Assembly (NCBI GenBank): GCA_000711775.1
Contig: ARYC01018616.1
Coordinates: forward strand, 1-64,000
Reading direction: 5' to 3'
From: Oxytricha trifallax
Taxonomy: Eukaryota > Ciliophora > Spirotrichea > Sporadotrichida > Oxytrichidae
DNA: 64,000 nt
Part shown: positions 1 to 10,890 of the stretch, in pieces
How the letters are laid out: each line of letters starts with the position of its first letter
Position numbering within the stretch: position 1 is the first letter of the stretch
Position numbers and translations under genes: made by a program
The notes under the pieces: generated by a model
The model's database searches: none
The model's input: only the letters and a program-made list of their open reading frames with translations
Told to the model about the DNA's origin: nothing

Positions 1-657
1 TGGCTAGATTGTATAGCAGATAGTTGAGGGGATTGAAGAGCTTCACAAGCTAGGTTATGTTCATAGAAACTTAAAGCCAGAGAATATCATGTTGAATATT
101 CAGCCTCTTAGAGTTTATATTATAGACTTCAACAGAGCTCAAAGAGTGCAAGTCTCTGCATAAGGAAGTGTATACGGCACTCCTGGATATTTTCCAGAGA
201 GAGAGGATTGGAGAGATGGAGACACTTAATGGGATATATGGGCTCTAGCAGTAATAATAATAGAGAGCGACATGCCAAGAAACGATTACTTTAGCTGCAG
301 GGGTGAGAGAGATTCTAAGCAGAGAATCAAATAACATCTTGATAAAAATAAATAAATGGAGGTCTCAGAGAACTTGCATACTCAACTATTATCAAGCCAA
401 GCTAAGCGAATTAACAAAAAATAGAAACAATCAAACATCAACTTAGAAAGATAAAATTCAGAGAACTGCCACATGACTCCAAGCTTATGTTTGTGTGAAA
501 TATTTTAAAAACTCGCTTGTTATACTCATTTAAAATAATAATATTTAAACATTAATCCCATACATAAACCCTATTAAAACCCTAATAAAGTATGCACTAA
601 TAGTCTACTTTTATCAATCAAAAACTCAATCAAACTGCTGAAAGGGTTTTGGTTTTG
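1..657 (+). mobile_element. TBE-type telomere-bearing transposon, right end (copy 1)
   Basis: This is the right-hand end of a TBE DNA transposon that starts outside the window. The terminus at 640-657 is a decayed G4T4-type repeat ending TTTTG, followed by AAT at 658-660, which fits the ANT target duplication of TBEs. The only gene present is the end of the TBE kinase gene on the plus strand, so this copy runs opposite to the two larger copies at 19.0-23.0 and 57.5-61.4 kb. Host RGG-protein coding begins immediately after the terminus. Confidence 0.8.
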
Positions 658-658
658 A
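2..658 (+). CDS. TBE zinc-finger/kinase protein, C-terminal part
   Basis: C-terminal part of the protein kinase-like gene carried by TBE elements (the 57-kDa protein of the family). Read with TAA/TAG as glutamine, the frame is open from base 2 to a TGA inside the terminal repeat. Kinase motifs follow in order: YVHRNLKPENIML (catalytic loop, HRD changed to HRN), YIIDFNRA (DFG position is DFN), VYGTPGYFPE (activation segment) and WDIWALAVII (helix F). The DFN form is shared by the other two TBE copies here, so it is a family trait; loss of the HRD aspartate is specific to this copy. The tail after about base 380 no longer resembles the other copies and probably reads through a shifted frame. 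Likely inactive. Confidence 0.8.
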
Positions 659-660
659 AT

Positions 661-1248
661 CAACCTATTTAAGACAACGAGTCTTATGAATATAGACCAC
701 CAAATCTCTCCGGTGAGAATCATAGAGGTCGTGGAGGTCATAGTTATAGAGGGAGAGGAGAAAGAGGTAGAGGTGACATCAGATTTGATTATAGAGGTAG
801 AGGTGACTTTAGAGATAGAGGTGGCTTTAGAGGTGGCGATAGAGGCGGCTTTAGAGGTGGCGATAGAGGTGGCTTTAGAGGTGGTGATAGAGGTGGCTTT
901 AGAGGTGGCGATAGAGGTGGCTTTAGACCTGACTATATAGGTGAATATAGAGGTAACTTTAGAGGTGACTATAGAGGTCACCATAGAGGTGAATTTAGAG
1001 GTAGAGTTGACCCTGGACCAGACTAAAGTGGTGATCATAGTAACAGAGGAGAAAAACGCGGTAGAGGAGAATTTAGAGACAGAGGAGAGCGTGAGGGAAG
1101 AGGCAAGCGTGGTGGAAGAGGAGAAAAATTATAATATTCATAATCAAATTTTACTGCAATTTTTTGGGCATATTATTACAGTAATGAAATTAAAATTTAG
1201 TAAAAGTGTAATATGTACTCCTAATTTTATCAATAAAATAATTAATGA
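661..1248 (+). CDS. RGG-box RNA-binding protein segment (host, MDS)
   Basis: Coding segment of an RGG/FRGG-repeat protein. Beside the TBE end the frame reads NQPIQDNESYEYRPP, then a glycine/arginine repeat: about five near-identical units of DRGGFRGG between about 815 and 930, then looser RG-rich units to about 1127. RGG boxes bind RNA or mediate protein contacts in nucleolar and hnRNP-type proteins; no folded domain is present here, so the protein cannot be named. Sequence after 1127 turns AT-rich and may already be IES; if not, the stop is TGA at 1246-1248. The 5' part of the gene is not visible because a TBE sits at the junction. Other frames of the same repeat give valine/isoleucine-rich or TS-rich peptides that are shadows. 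Confidence 0.75.
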
Positions 1249-1280
1249 TCAAATAAAATTTAAATTAAATTTTAATTACT

Positions 1281-2489
1281 GCTAAAGTATAATTGATTTG
1301 GGGAAATTCAAAAATAAAAATATAACGGTAGATATATATAATTATAACTGGCACTAATTTGTAAATCCTTTAATCTTAATTTGATTTAGTACACTTTTAA
1401 TTTTAATTCAGTTATAATAATTATTTATGACCAAATCGTACAAATTGTATACTAAACTAATCTAGATTATTATTTTTTTTTATATTAGGGCATACTTTAA
1501 GAATCGTAAAATTGTACAGTAAACTGATTTGAGATAAATTTTTTTTTAAAATCATAATTGTACAGAATGAGATTAGTAATACGAAGTGATATATAATAAA
1601 ATATTAAGATAAATAATTAGAATAAATAATGAGAATCTCTCCACACTAAACACAAATGCATCTCTGTGACTGTAACAAACCCCGAAACCCCTTGAGTTCT
1701 TCGAATGTGTTCTTGTGCATACTACCACTGTTTCCGCTGACCCTAGTCCCCATCCCACTCTCTCGCTTAGTACCGTAAATCACCTTTCTCTATTGAGTCT
1801 CCACTCTCTGCCGTCATTGGTCCTAAGACCACCGACTGTTACTCCTGCAACACCGTACTATTTTAGACATCCTTATCTTCTCTCTATTCAATCTTGGCAA
1901 CACAATTTTTCCTACTCGAACACCCGGTAGCTGTAAGTACCGGCAAGGACCAAGGACGGCAGAGAGTGGAGACTCAATAGAGAAAGGTGATTTACGGTAC
2001 TAAGCGAGAGAATGGGATGGGGACTAGGGTCAGCGGGAACAGTGGTAGTATGCACAAGAACACATTCGAGGAACTCAAGGGGTTTCGGGGTTTGTTACAG
2101 TCACAGAGATGCATTTGTGTTTAGTGTGGAGAGATTCTCATTACTTATTCTAATTATTTATCTTAATATTTTATTATATATCACTTCGTATTACTAATCT
2201 CATTCTGTACAATTATGATTTTAAAAAAAAATTTATCTCAAATCAGTTTACTGTACAATTTTACGATTCTTAAAGTATGCCCTAATATAAAAAAAAATAA
2301 TAATCTAGATTAGTTTAGTATACAATTTGTACGATTTGGTCATAAATAATTATTATAACTGAATTAAAATTAAAAGTGTACTAAATCAAATTAAGATTAA
2401 AGGATTTACAAATTAGTGCCAGTTATAATTATATATATCTACCGTTATATTTTTATTTTTGAATTTCCCCAAATCAATTATACTTTAGC
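1281..2489. repeat. 1.2-kb near-perfect palindrome (foldback element)
   Basis: Two arms of about 545 bp (1281-1826 and 1947-2489) are near-perfect inverted copies separated by about 120 bp. The outer ends read GCTAAAGTATAATTGATTTG and its complement. The inner half of each arm is clearly more GC-rich than its surroundings and holds open frames that are mirror images. No transposase is present, so it looks like a non-autonomous foldback/MITE-type element or a recent inverted duplication. Confidence 0.85.
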
Positions 2490-3584
2490 AATATTAATTA
2501 ATTTATTTAATAAAATATAGTTTTTTCTTGAAATATTACTTAAAAAATAAATATCAATCTCTTATTTATATATTGAATTTTTAAGCATTTAAGCTGATCC
2601 AAAATACTTGTTTTCATTTTTAAAAATTATATTTATAATCTTCAAAAGTTATCCATTTATTAAAATTCAAATTAATAATATAGATTGATAAGTTATAGTT
2701 AATAATTTAAATTAATTATTTTTAAAATTTCACATAATTTAAAAATATTTAATTTTAATATAGTATACATCATATCATGTGAACAAGTCGGCAGGTGGGT
2801 GGCAGCCTGCCAACATAGGAGAACGCCTAGTTCGATCCCCAGACCAGCCTACCGTTTTAACCAGCGAATGATCCTCAGCAGGTTCTCCTAAAAAATTAAA
2901 TAAAAAAAATAACTAATTAATAATATATACGAGTTAGAGTTTACATATGCGACCTGGTCACATGATCAGGTTCTTCAGTCGAACCTCCTATATATAGCTC
3001 AATTAAGTTAAAATACTAACTAAAATTCTTACCTGCAAAAAGTATTCTGCCAACCATGTGATATTTATATTTGCAATGGAAGATAGTTAGTAGGATGTTT
3101 AATAATTAATCATCATTAAATAATAAATCTTAATTTCAATTATTAATTACACTTGCCATCAGTTTATACTTACTTACATACTTATAGTATACATCTATTA
3201 CTTTTCATTCATATCAAATGCATTAATTAATAATAAATTGTTTGAATTTTGTAATTTATATATGAAATAGGAGGTATCAAACCTGATTCTAACCCTAATC
3301 GTATTAACAGCAAAGATATTTATTTTTTAATTTGTTTTTTTATATATTTTATATTCTATGTCCTAGTGGTGATTCTTTATATTAAAAATATCGTAACAGT
3401 TATTTAAACTTTGAGTAATGATTAATTATTCCTGTCAATTTAACAAACAAGGGAGGTGTAGTTACAAACACGAAGTAATAATCTAATAAAATCAAGAAGT
3501 AACAGTATAATAAAGCCAAGAAGAAATAGTGCAATAAAGTCAAGAAGTAATAGCAGATTAAGACGATGACTCAGTATGCATTTT
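2490..3584. other. AT-rich non-coding stretch
   Basis: Mostly AT-rich sequence without a convincing coding segment on either strand. It contains one tRNA-like repeat (2786-2889) and simple A/T tracts. Probably germline-limited spacer. Confidence 0.5.
2786..2889 (+). repeat. tRNA-like SINE-type repeat, copy 1
   Basis: A GC-richer patch with a B-box-like GTTCGATCCCC at about 2830-2840, preceded by AACATAGGAGAA (2812-2823). The same 12-mer precedes a second B-box-like patch at 4.6 kb. TAGGAGAAC (2817-2825) is mirrored by GTTCTCCTA (2881-2889), giving a hairpin. No complete tRNA cloverleaf could be drawn, so a tRNA-derived repeat or pseudo-tRNA is more likely than a functional tRNA. Confidence 0.35.
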
Positions 3585-4360
3585 TTGTGGGTTTAAATAT
3601 GTGAAAGAATTTTATGAAATCCTAAGTCGAATCAAAAGATTTTTTTACAAAAACGACAAAATCATAGGTAGTTGGATCAATTTTGTAAATAATTGTTCAT
3701 TTTATCATCCACTCCCATTGAAAGGAAATTATTTGTTAACATCTACTTCTCAACCTTCTGAATAAAACTCCTTAATGACATACCTATCAAATGACCACTT
3801 ATATTTTTATTAAAAATTATATTATAATTTCAAAAATATTTTTTCTCTGGAACAAAGTTTGATTAAAGAAAGAATGATACAAATTATCATAATAAATTTA
3901 ATTAGTCAATTAATATTATCATTAAAAAGCCTTTTCAATTAATTTCTTTGCGAAAAATTCAAATCTATGTGAAAACTTGTATTTATTCCAGACATCATTA
4001 ATTAAGCCAATAATAATGATGTTCTTAATTGACTATTTAAATTTATTATGATAATTTGAATCATTCTTTCTTTAATCAATTTTGTCACAAGAAAAAAAAT
4101 ATTTTGTATATATATAATATAATTTTTAATAAAAATATTAGTGGTCACATGTTTGAAATGTCTAGAAGGAGTTTGGTTCAGAGTTGATAAGTAAAATAAG
4201 AAGTAATGATACTTCTTTATGGGGGGTGGATGATTAAATGGACCAGTAATATTGATAATTGATTCTGCACCTACCTATGATTTGTCGTTTATGTTGAAAA
4301 TTTGTTTTTATTCGACTAAGGATTTGATAAAATATGTGCAACAACTTAGACCCCCCCCCC
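3585..4360. repeat. Foldback element with C-run terminus
   Basis: Imperfect palindrome about 775 bp long: left-arm patches such as TCCTAAGTCGAAT, ATCATAGGTAG and TGATACAAATTATCATAATA recur inverted in the right arm. The right end is TTAGA followed by ten C (4351-4360); the left end has a decayed TGTGGG. The arms differ at many places, so this copy is older than the 1.2-kb palindrome. No coding content. Confidence 0.75.
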
Positions 4361-4611
4361 ATATTAAAATAATAGCAATTACAATATGAAAATATTTTAT
4401 TTAAAATAATCATTGACGATAATATATTCAATTATTCCACACTTTCATAATTGTAATTTGAAGGAAAAATTCTACTTTATAATTAAATTTTATAAATAAA
4501 GGTATTATTTAATTTCTCAATTCAATTAAAAAATTTAATTAATTGAAGTCGTTTAAATTAATTAAATCAAAAGTTAATTCTATTAATAAAATTAAAAGTA
4601 TGCCCCTATGG

Positions 4612-4700
4612 ACCTGCATGCGGAGACCCAGCTTGTCCAAAAGAACATAGGAGAAGGCAAAGGTCTATAGATTCGAACTCAGTAGGGGGGTCATCTTCTA
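4612..4700 (+). repeat. tRNA-like SINE-type repeat, copy 2
   Basis: GC-richer patch with AACATAGGAGAA at 4644-4655 and a B-box-like GATTCGAACTC at about 4670-4680, in the same order as the 2.8-kb copy. It supports a small dispersed tRNA-derived family rather than a functional tRNA. Confidence 0.35.
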
Positions 4701-5059
4701 GGTCAAAGCTAGCTGGTGTATGTAATTTAGATATGGTATGTCAAAATGAGACATGCGTGTTTGTTCAAATAAAGTATTTACTGTGGAAAAAATTAAATAT
4801 TCATAAATTAAATAAACTATAAAATAAAAATTTTAAGCTATTTGATTATATATAAGTATTGTTTTTAATTTTTTAAGTTTGAATATTTTTATAGATAGAA
4901 CTATTAAATGTTAAAGTTTCTTAGAACATTTTTTAAAAAATGTAAAAAAAAAGAGCTTTTTGATATAGAAATTAAATAAAATAAAGAAATTAGTTAACTT
5001 ATAATCTTCAAATCACATCTATAATAGCATTTCACAATATATAATATTATAGAATATAA

Positions 5060-5890
5060 ATTAGTCCTATTTAGTTAATTCATTGAAAATGAGCTTGATT
5101 CTGCACATAAAAATGATTAAGGGTTAGTTTTATGTCAAAATAAGAATATGAGCCTTATTTAGGTTAATTTGAAACTGACCTGTATTATAAACAAATTGTG
5201 GATTCTCTAATATAAAAGAATTATTTACTTTAAAATAATAAACAACGGTTCAAATATAGAACGTTCTTTTTATTTCTTTTTTCTTTGTCACTTCATAGAA
5301 TCTTAAAAATGCTCAAGCCATGTTTAATTAAAACAAATGACTTAAATATACAATTGAATTATTTGTTTGCATTAAGAATAGATACATAAGAGTCTATCAT
5401 TCTCATTAAGATTAAGGATTTTTCATTAAACTCTTTCAAGAAAAATTCTTAATTGGAATGTATTACTTTTGCCTAAGATTTTAAGTGATATTTATGAATC
5501 AAATTCGTTAAACACCAATTAATTTCGCTGATGGAAATCATATATAGAATTTTATAGGATTAGGTAAGCAATTAAGGATTAATACTTGGAACCTAAAATA
5601 TTAGATAGTTAAATTTATTTCATTATATGATTTAAAATCTCTATAATTGCTCATTTATGAGACTAAGTCTACTATTTCATTAGTTTAGCGGTTTTTCTTA
5701 CTACCTAATAAATTAGTATTTAGGTATTTTATTATATTAAAATTTTGGTAAATCACTTAATTTTCTCAATTTAACTAAAGTATAGAGTTTTACTAACTAC
5801 TGCGAAATTTAAAAAATTAAAGCAAAACTGCAAGACGCTTTGCTTCATCTAGTATATATGATTAATTTATTTTTTTACCAAGTAAAAAAA
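5060..5890 (+). CDS. Unidentified host coding segments (plus strand)
   Basis: Under the TGA-only code, three long consecutive frames read like protein. About 5150-5330 includes MSLIQVNLKLTCIINKLW. About 5300-5485 includes LKMLKPCLIKTNDLNIQLNY and DTQESIILIKIKDFSLNSFK. About 5508-5885 includes TPINFADGNHIQNFIGLGKQ and FAQDF-type residues, with no TGA for over 120 codons. Frame changes between them fit short IESs or introns that I could not fix. No recognisable domain; leucine- and isoleucine-rich with many basic and glutamine residues. The segment ends just before a MITE at 5974. It may belong to a larger gene whose other parts were not recognised. Confidence 0.5.
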
Positions 5891-5973
5891 ATAATAGTAA
5901 CTTATTAGAGCAATTCTATCTATTAATTATTTATTTCTCATGATGCACAAGATGTTTAATATATATGTATATT

Positions 5974-6389
5974 ATTGTAGAAATACATTTGAATTTGGAA
6001 AATTAATTATAATTAAATTAATAATAAATCAAAATCGTGGCAGTTAAAGTTGACAATTTAAACAATCTAGGGCTCATTCGATAGAGAATTCAAAATTAGC
6101 TGGACTTTATTATTGGCGGTACTATTTTATCGCATCCCTGGAGCGAGATAACTCGACTTTAATGTGAGGGTATAATTTAATGAATTTAGATGAGTTTAAT
6201 TAAAGTCGAGTTATCTCACTCCAGGGATGCGATAAAATAGTACCGCCAATAATAAAGTCCAGCTAATTTTGAATTCTCTATCGAATGAGCCCTAGATCGT
6301 TTAAATTGGCCAACTTTAACTGCCACGATTTTGATTTATTATTAATTTAATTATAATTAATTTTCCAAATTCAAATGTATTTCTACAAT
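5974..6389. mobile_element. ATTGTAG-family MITE, copy A
   Basis: A 416-bp palindromic element with ends ATTGTAGAAATACATTTGAA and its complement, flanked by ATT on both sides (5971-5973 and 6390-6392). Nearly the whole element is an inverted repeat around a loop of about 35 bp. Three more copies lie at 17544, 42058 and 45522. No coding content, so it must be moved by a transposase supplied elsewhere; the ATT duplication matches the ANT target of TBE elements. Confidence 0.85.
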
Positions 6390-7608
6390 ATTCATTAATA
6401 TGTTTCAATTTTTGATTAATTTATAAATTTTCACTTTTTAATAATTTTTTATCAACTATTTTGAATAAAAAATTTATCCATTCATATATTAATTTAGTTC
6501 ACTCAACTGAAACTAAAAAGTCCCCAGCATTCAAACCCCAAAACCCCTTAATTAGTTTTAAAACCCCTTAATTAGTTTTACTTGTGTTTTGATAGATGAG
6601 GGTAATGTTAGAGATAAGGGTATCTTTTTGATATATTAAATTTTTTATGTTAGATATGATGTAATTTTTTATTTTAATGATGGAGATTTTTATTCTTTTT
6701 AGTTTTACATCTTTTCATTTGTTTAAAAATTATGTAGAATTTAATCAACGAATATAATTTAAAAGAAATTGCAATTTTTTGCTTGCATTTATTATTTTAT
6801 ATAACTATATAAATTTTATGAAAACTTATTCTATTTATTCCTTACACTCCATTTTTTTATTGCTTTTATATTATTATAGAAAAATTAGGCTGGTACGGGT
6901 ACCAATTAAATTTTTGACCACAATTGATACTTTTCCATTAAAATCCCATTAGATTAAAAAAGTAGGTATTAATTAATTTTGGTAGATGAAATTGGTACCA
7001 TTTAAAATTAAACGATTTTAGTACCAGTACTAATTTAATGAGATTTTATTAACGGTTAAAATGTAAATCGATCTTTGAAATTTGTTATTATTTTTGCTAA
7101 CTTTCTCTATTTCTTTTTAGGGGGTTATTTTTCTATAAGTTATCTATATTTATGATGTCAATAAATTTATAAATATTATAAATACAAATTTTACGATTGA
7201 TATCCATTTATTTTAATTCTTTTTCAAAAAAGATTACATGATTGTTGATTTCAATCATCTTAAAACCACTAATTTTATGCATATTTTTAATTCAAATTCT
7301 ACTTATGTTACCAAGCATTTTTGTATTGTATGAAAATATTGCATAAAAGAACACAAACTAAATGAAATAAAAGTTTTGAATTTATTTTGATATATATTTT
7401 TAGTGAAAACTTAAAAATTATTTGTGTATAAATGCCGTTTTGATAGAAAGATGCAAATATAAAATTTCATAAAAACTATCAGTAAAAGTGATAACTTATG
7501 AAAAAAATGTAAAAAATAAAAATGTCACTCAAACCTATCTTTTTCAAATAATGATACTATAAATATAAAAATATTTGGGGGAAGTTTCCTGCCCCCAACA
7601 TTTGTTTA

Positions 7609-8586
7609 TAAGGTAGAATTTTTCAATTGAAAGTCAATCAGTATCTCTAAAATACAAAAACGTGATTAATAATTTATTCTGAGTAATTAAAAACAATCTG
7701 AATTTTAAGAGATATTAGGTTAAAGAAACTACTCCACTCTTGGAGAAACCATGATATTCACTGTTATTTCAGTAATTTCTAAACTTAGAGTCTGTATTCT
7801 GAGTAGTATTAACAGTGTGTATTGGTGCATTCATCATAAGCACGGTATTATCACAATTTTTGTAGTTTATCTGCATTTCGTTACAATATTCGTGCTGATT
7901 TTTCGTTTATCAACTGTGATACCGTGAGTAACAGTAACTGTTTGTCAGCAGTAACATCTGTAAAAAAACAGAATTGTGATTTTTGAATTTTTTTGTACAT
8001 AAAAAGTGTTGGTGTGCCTCAATATCATCGTGTATTTTCTTGGATATTTCATTTTTGCCAAAAATTAAAACTTTTTTCACAAATAATAATTCTCTAAATA
8101 GAAAGTAGTTTCTGCTTAAGCAGAAACATTTTTGGCAAAAATGAAATATCCAAGAAAATACACGATGATATTGAGGCACACCAACACTTTTTATGTACAA
8201 AAAAATTCAAAAAATCACAATTCTATTTTCTTACAGATGTTACAGCTGACAAACAGTATACTTTTATTCACGGTATCACAGTTAATAAACGAAAAATCAG
8301 CACGAATATTGTAACGAAATGCAGATAAACTACAAAAATTGTGATAATACCGTGCTTATGATGAATGCACCAATACACACTGTCAATACTACTCAGAATA
8401 CAGACTCTAAGTTTAGAAATTACTGAAATAACAGTGAATATCATGGTTGCTCCAAGAGTGGAGTAGTTTCTTTAACCTAATATCTCTTAAAATTCAGATT
8501 GTTTTTAATTACTCAGAATAAATTATTAATCACGTTTTTGTATTTTAGAGATACTGATTGACTTTCAATTGAAAAATTCTACCTTA
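7609..8586. repeat. 978-bp palindrome
   Basis: Arms of about 480 bp, beginning TAAGGTAGAATTTTTCAATT and ending in its complement, match with few differences. Open frames in the two arms are mirror images and are not genes. Confidence 0.85.
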
Positions 8587-8828
8587 TTAAGTTTTTTGAA
8601 ATAGATTAAATATAAACAAATAAAATTCAAAAAATTTCAATTTCAATTACCATAACCATATACTATACATATTTTATTAATATATAATTTTCTAGGTACA
8701 AAGTGATTATTTATCAATTATATATTGTTAATTAGAATCAAATGATTGTTATTTATTTATAATTAATGTGATTTTCATAAAATTTTTTTATTAATTATCA
8801 AGGTAAAAATGATATTTAAAGCTAAATT

Positions 8829-9251
8829 AAAAAAACGGATACCCCCCATGTGCCTGGAATTGGAAAAGACTACCCCCCCCCCCATGTACCTGGAATTTTT
8901 TGACTTTCGTTTACAGATCTGGAATCATGAAAAGTTCTCTGTGAAGAAGAAATTTCCAAAACTCAATGACCACCGTTCCACATATTTCAGCTACCCTTGA
9001 TTACGATTGAAAAACGAAATTTAAAACAGCAGGATTTTTCTCCATGAATCCTTCATTATATTTTAAATTTCGTTTTTCAATCGTAATCAAGGGTAGCTGA
9101 AATATGTGGTACGGTGGTCATTGAGTTTTGGAAATTTCTTCTTCACAGAGAACTTTTCATGATTCCAGATCTGTGAACGAAAGTCAAAAAAATTCCAGGT
9201 ACATGGGGGGGTCTTTTCCAATTCCAGGCACATGGGGGGTATCCAAAAAAA
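8829..9251. repeat. Palindrome with C-run/G-run motifs
   Basis: Inverted arms carry ACCCCCCATGTGCCTGGAAT and CCCATGTACCTGGAAT on the left and the complements on the right, enclosing about 110 bp. Apparent short ORFs here come from the GC-rich motifs. Confidence 0.8.
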
Positions 9252-9689
9252 CTTCATCTTAATTGATGATAAATATTCTTTGAAAATTATAAAAATAACA
9301 TATTTTTATATGTGGGGCAGGAAACTACTTTTTTGGAGGCAAAAAAATTTCCCCTTGGGTGAATATAAATTTTGGGGCAGGAAACTTCCCCCCAAAATGT
9401 TTAAGATTAGTATAAAATTAATGATCATTTAAACATTGAAATTTTCAAAACTAGTGTAAAGATGATCTTTCCTCAATCAAAAAAACCCTAATCCCCAACA
9501 GTTCCATCATAAAAAAACACACATAAACTTATAAAGGGGTTTTTAGGTTTTTATTCGAGATAAGAATGATGTTAAACGGTGTTAAAGATTTCGGATAAAT
9601 AAGCTCTGCGCAATCATTTAATATTTCTATAAATATTATCATAGGAAAATCTTTATTTTGAAGAAAATAGTAATTAAATTTTTTAATCT

Positions 9690-10640
9690 CATAAGAGTGG
9701 GAGAGATAGTTAATATAGCTATAATAATGTAAATCCTAATAGTCAAATAGGTGGGTATGGTTAGTATCCTCACCCTGGAATTTACATTCCTAATCCCTAT
9801 TAGTAATATCCTCAATAAGTCTCAGCTCTACCAAATCAATTTGTAGGAATAGGTGGACAACCATTTGTAGTTAATCAAGTTTATGGTATTTAACCTGGTT
9901 TTGGTTCTATGTTTAATTTGAATTTATTAAATATGATAAAAATTTATCTACTGGAGTGAATCCTATGCCAGGACAACAAATTTTCGCAGCAGGTATGAAC
10001 CCTTAATAATAATTTGCAGCTCATTAAATTTATATTTTATAGCATCCTCCTATGAGTCTATAGGAGCAACAGTTATAGCAACAGTTATTACTTTCGCAAC
10101 AGACCCTCATGCTCTAGCAATAAGAACTTTAAAGATAGTAACTATAACTATAATCTGTTTAAGGAAATAATCAGCCAAATCATTATTTAATTATTCTACA
10201 ATTACAGTGCTATATATATTAGGGTTTATTTATTTATTTTTAAATTAATTAATCAAGACAGCCCACCTTAGAATACTCCAAAGAAAAAAAATTCTAAGCA
10301 AAAATAAGAGAATAAAAAACCTGAGCAAGAATAGGAGAATATAAAGCCCAAGCAATAATAGGAGAATAAAAAGCCTGAGCAAAAATAGTTGGTTTAAAAC
10401 ATAGATTCTTCATCTTATTCTTGCTTGGGAAAAATATCTGACTTTCTATGTATAAAAAAGTCATTGGAAGATATATGCTCCGGCCAAGAATCCACGATCC
10501 CTTCCTTCATTGAAAAGCTTGAACCTCCCCTTCTCATCTATAAATTTTTAAAAAATTTATTCTTTTGCTTTGAATCATGCTCTCTCTATTCTTGCCCTAC
10601 AGCAGATACTGTAATTTATCTTATTATTTGATAAGTTTGA
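9690..10640 (+). CDS. Q-rich then K/E-rich protein segments (host, several IESs)
   Basis: The first part (about 9697-10045) encodes a Q/N/Y/P/G-rich stretch, for example QYPHPGIYIPNPYQQYPQQ. Removing the 20-bp IES at 9921-9940 restores one frame (FNLNLSTGVNPMPGQQ). After the next segments (KNFKDSNYNYNLFKEIIS, then PPQNTPKKKNSKQK once the 87-bp IES is removed) comes a charged repeat, ENKKPEQ / ENIKPKQ, to about 10385. The frame then stays open to TGA at 10629 with ordinary residues such as SLEDICSGQESTIPSFIEKL. A prion-like Q/N/Y stretch followed by a K/E-rich stretch resembles the layout of eRF3/Sup35 N and M regions, but no GTPase part is visible, so this is only a resemblance. One frame switch near 10045-10110 is unexplained. 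Confidence 0.6.
9921..9940. other. IES, 20 bp, pointer AATTTAT
   Basis: The 7-bp repeat AATTTAT occurs at 9921-9927 and 9941-9947. Removing one copy plus the 13 bp between joins two otherwise out-of-frame coding parts into FNLNLSTGVNPMPGQQ. This is a very small IES with a pointer of typical length. Confidence 0.8.
10022..10042. other. Possible IES, 21 bp, pointer CAT
   Basis: CAT repeats at 10022 and 10043 around an AT-rich stretch. Removal gives QQQFAAHPPMSLQEQQ, but because 21 is a multiple of three and TAA/TAG are sense, the unremoved frame is open too. An alternative is an IES that also explains the nearby frame switch. Confidence 0.35.
10172..10258. other. IES, 87 bp, pointer CAGCC
   Basis: CAGCC occurs at 10172-10176 and 10259-10263, bounding a strongly AT-rich stretch. 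Removal joins NLFKEIIS to PPQNTPKKK in one frame that stays open through the charged repeat. Confidence 0.7.
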
Positions 10641-10890
10641 CAAAGCAGTGGACTTTCATTGGTACATGCTTCTAAATTAAAATATTTCAATTTATTTTTA
10701 TTTTTGAGTGTTACTATTTTTAATTTAATTATATCTATTAATAACTTAAAGAATTTTTTTCATGTATTATATCTTATTAATCTTCTTTATTCGCCATAAA
10801 TCTTTAAAATAATATAATAAACATAATAACTTTTGTATAAACAAAGTTTATTCTAAAATCTTAATAAATAAACAAAACAATAATATGTGT

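Larger units (their letters stand above)
7575..9397. repeat. Nested element with GGAAGTTTCCTGC ends
   Basis: The left end TTTGGGGGAAGTTTCCTGCCC (from 7575) and right end GGGGCAGGAAACTTCCCCCC (9374-9393) are inverted copies. A further partial copy of the motif sits at about 9315. The same motif bounds the palindrome at 38.28-38.80 kb, so it marks a repeat family. Two palindromes are nested inside. Confidence 0.6.
6532..9553. mobile_element. Decayed TBE-type element with nested repeats
   Basis: The left end (6532) reads CAAACCCCAAAACCCC and then repeats an AAAACCCCTTAATTAGTTTT unit. The right end (9533-9553) reads AAAGGGGTTTTTAGGTTTTT. Subterminal sequences match as inverted repeats. ATT lies on both sides (6529-6531 and 9554-9556), fitting an ANT duplication. 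None of the three TBE genes can be recognised; the inside is filled by palindromic repeats (7575-9397). Confidence 0.6.

Noticed and set aside
686-1038. Alternative frames over the RGG repeat (valine/isoleucine-rich on plus, threonine/serine-rich on minus)
   Set aside because: They are shadows of the repeat; only the RGG frame resembles a known protein type and continues on both sides under the TGA-only code.
1573-2197. Three ORFs in the 1.2-kb palindrome, two nearly identical in opposite directions
   Set aside because: They are mirror images from the two arms; no protein family character and they stop at the arm ends.
7910-8314. Two overlapping ORFs on opposite strands
   Set aside because: Again the two arms of a palindrome read in opposite directions.
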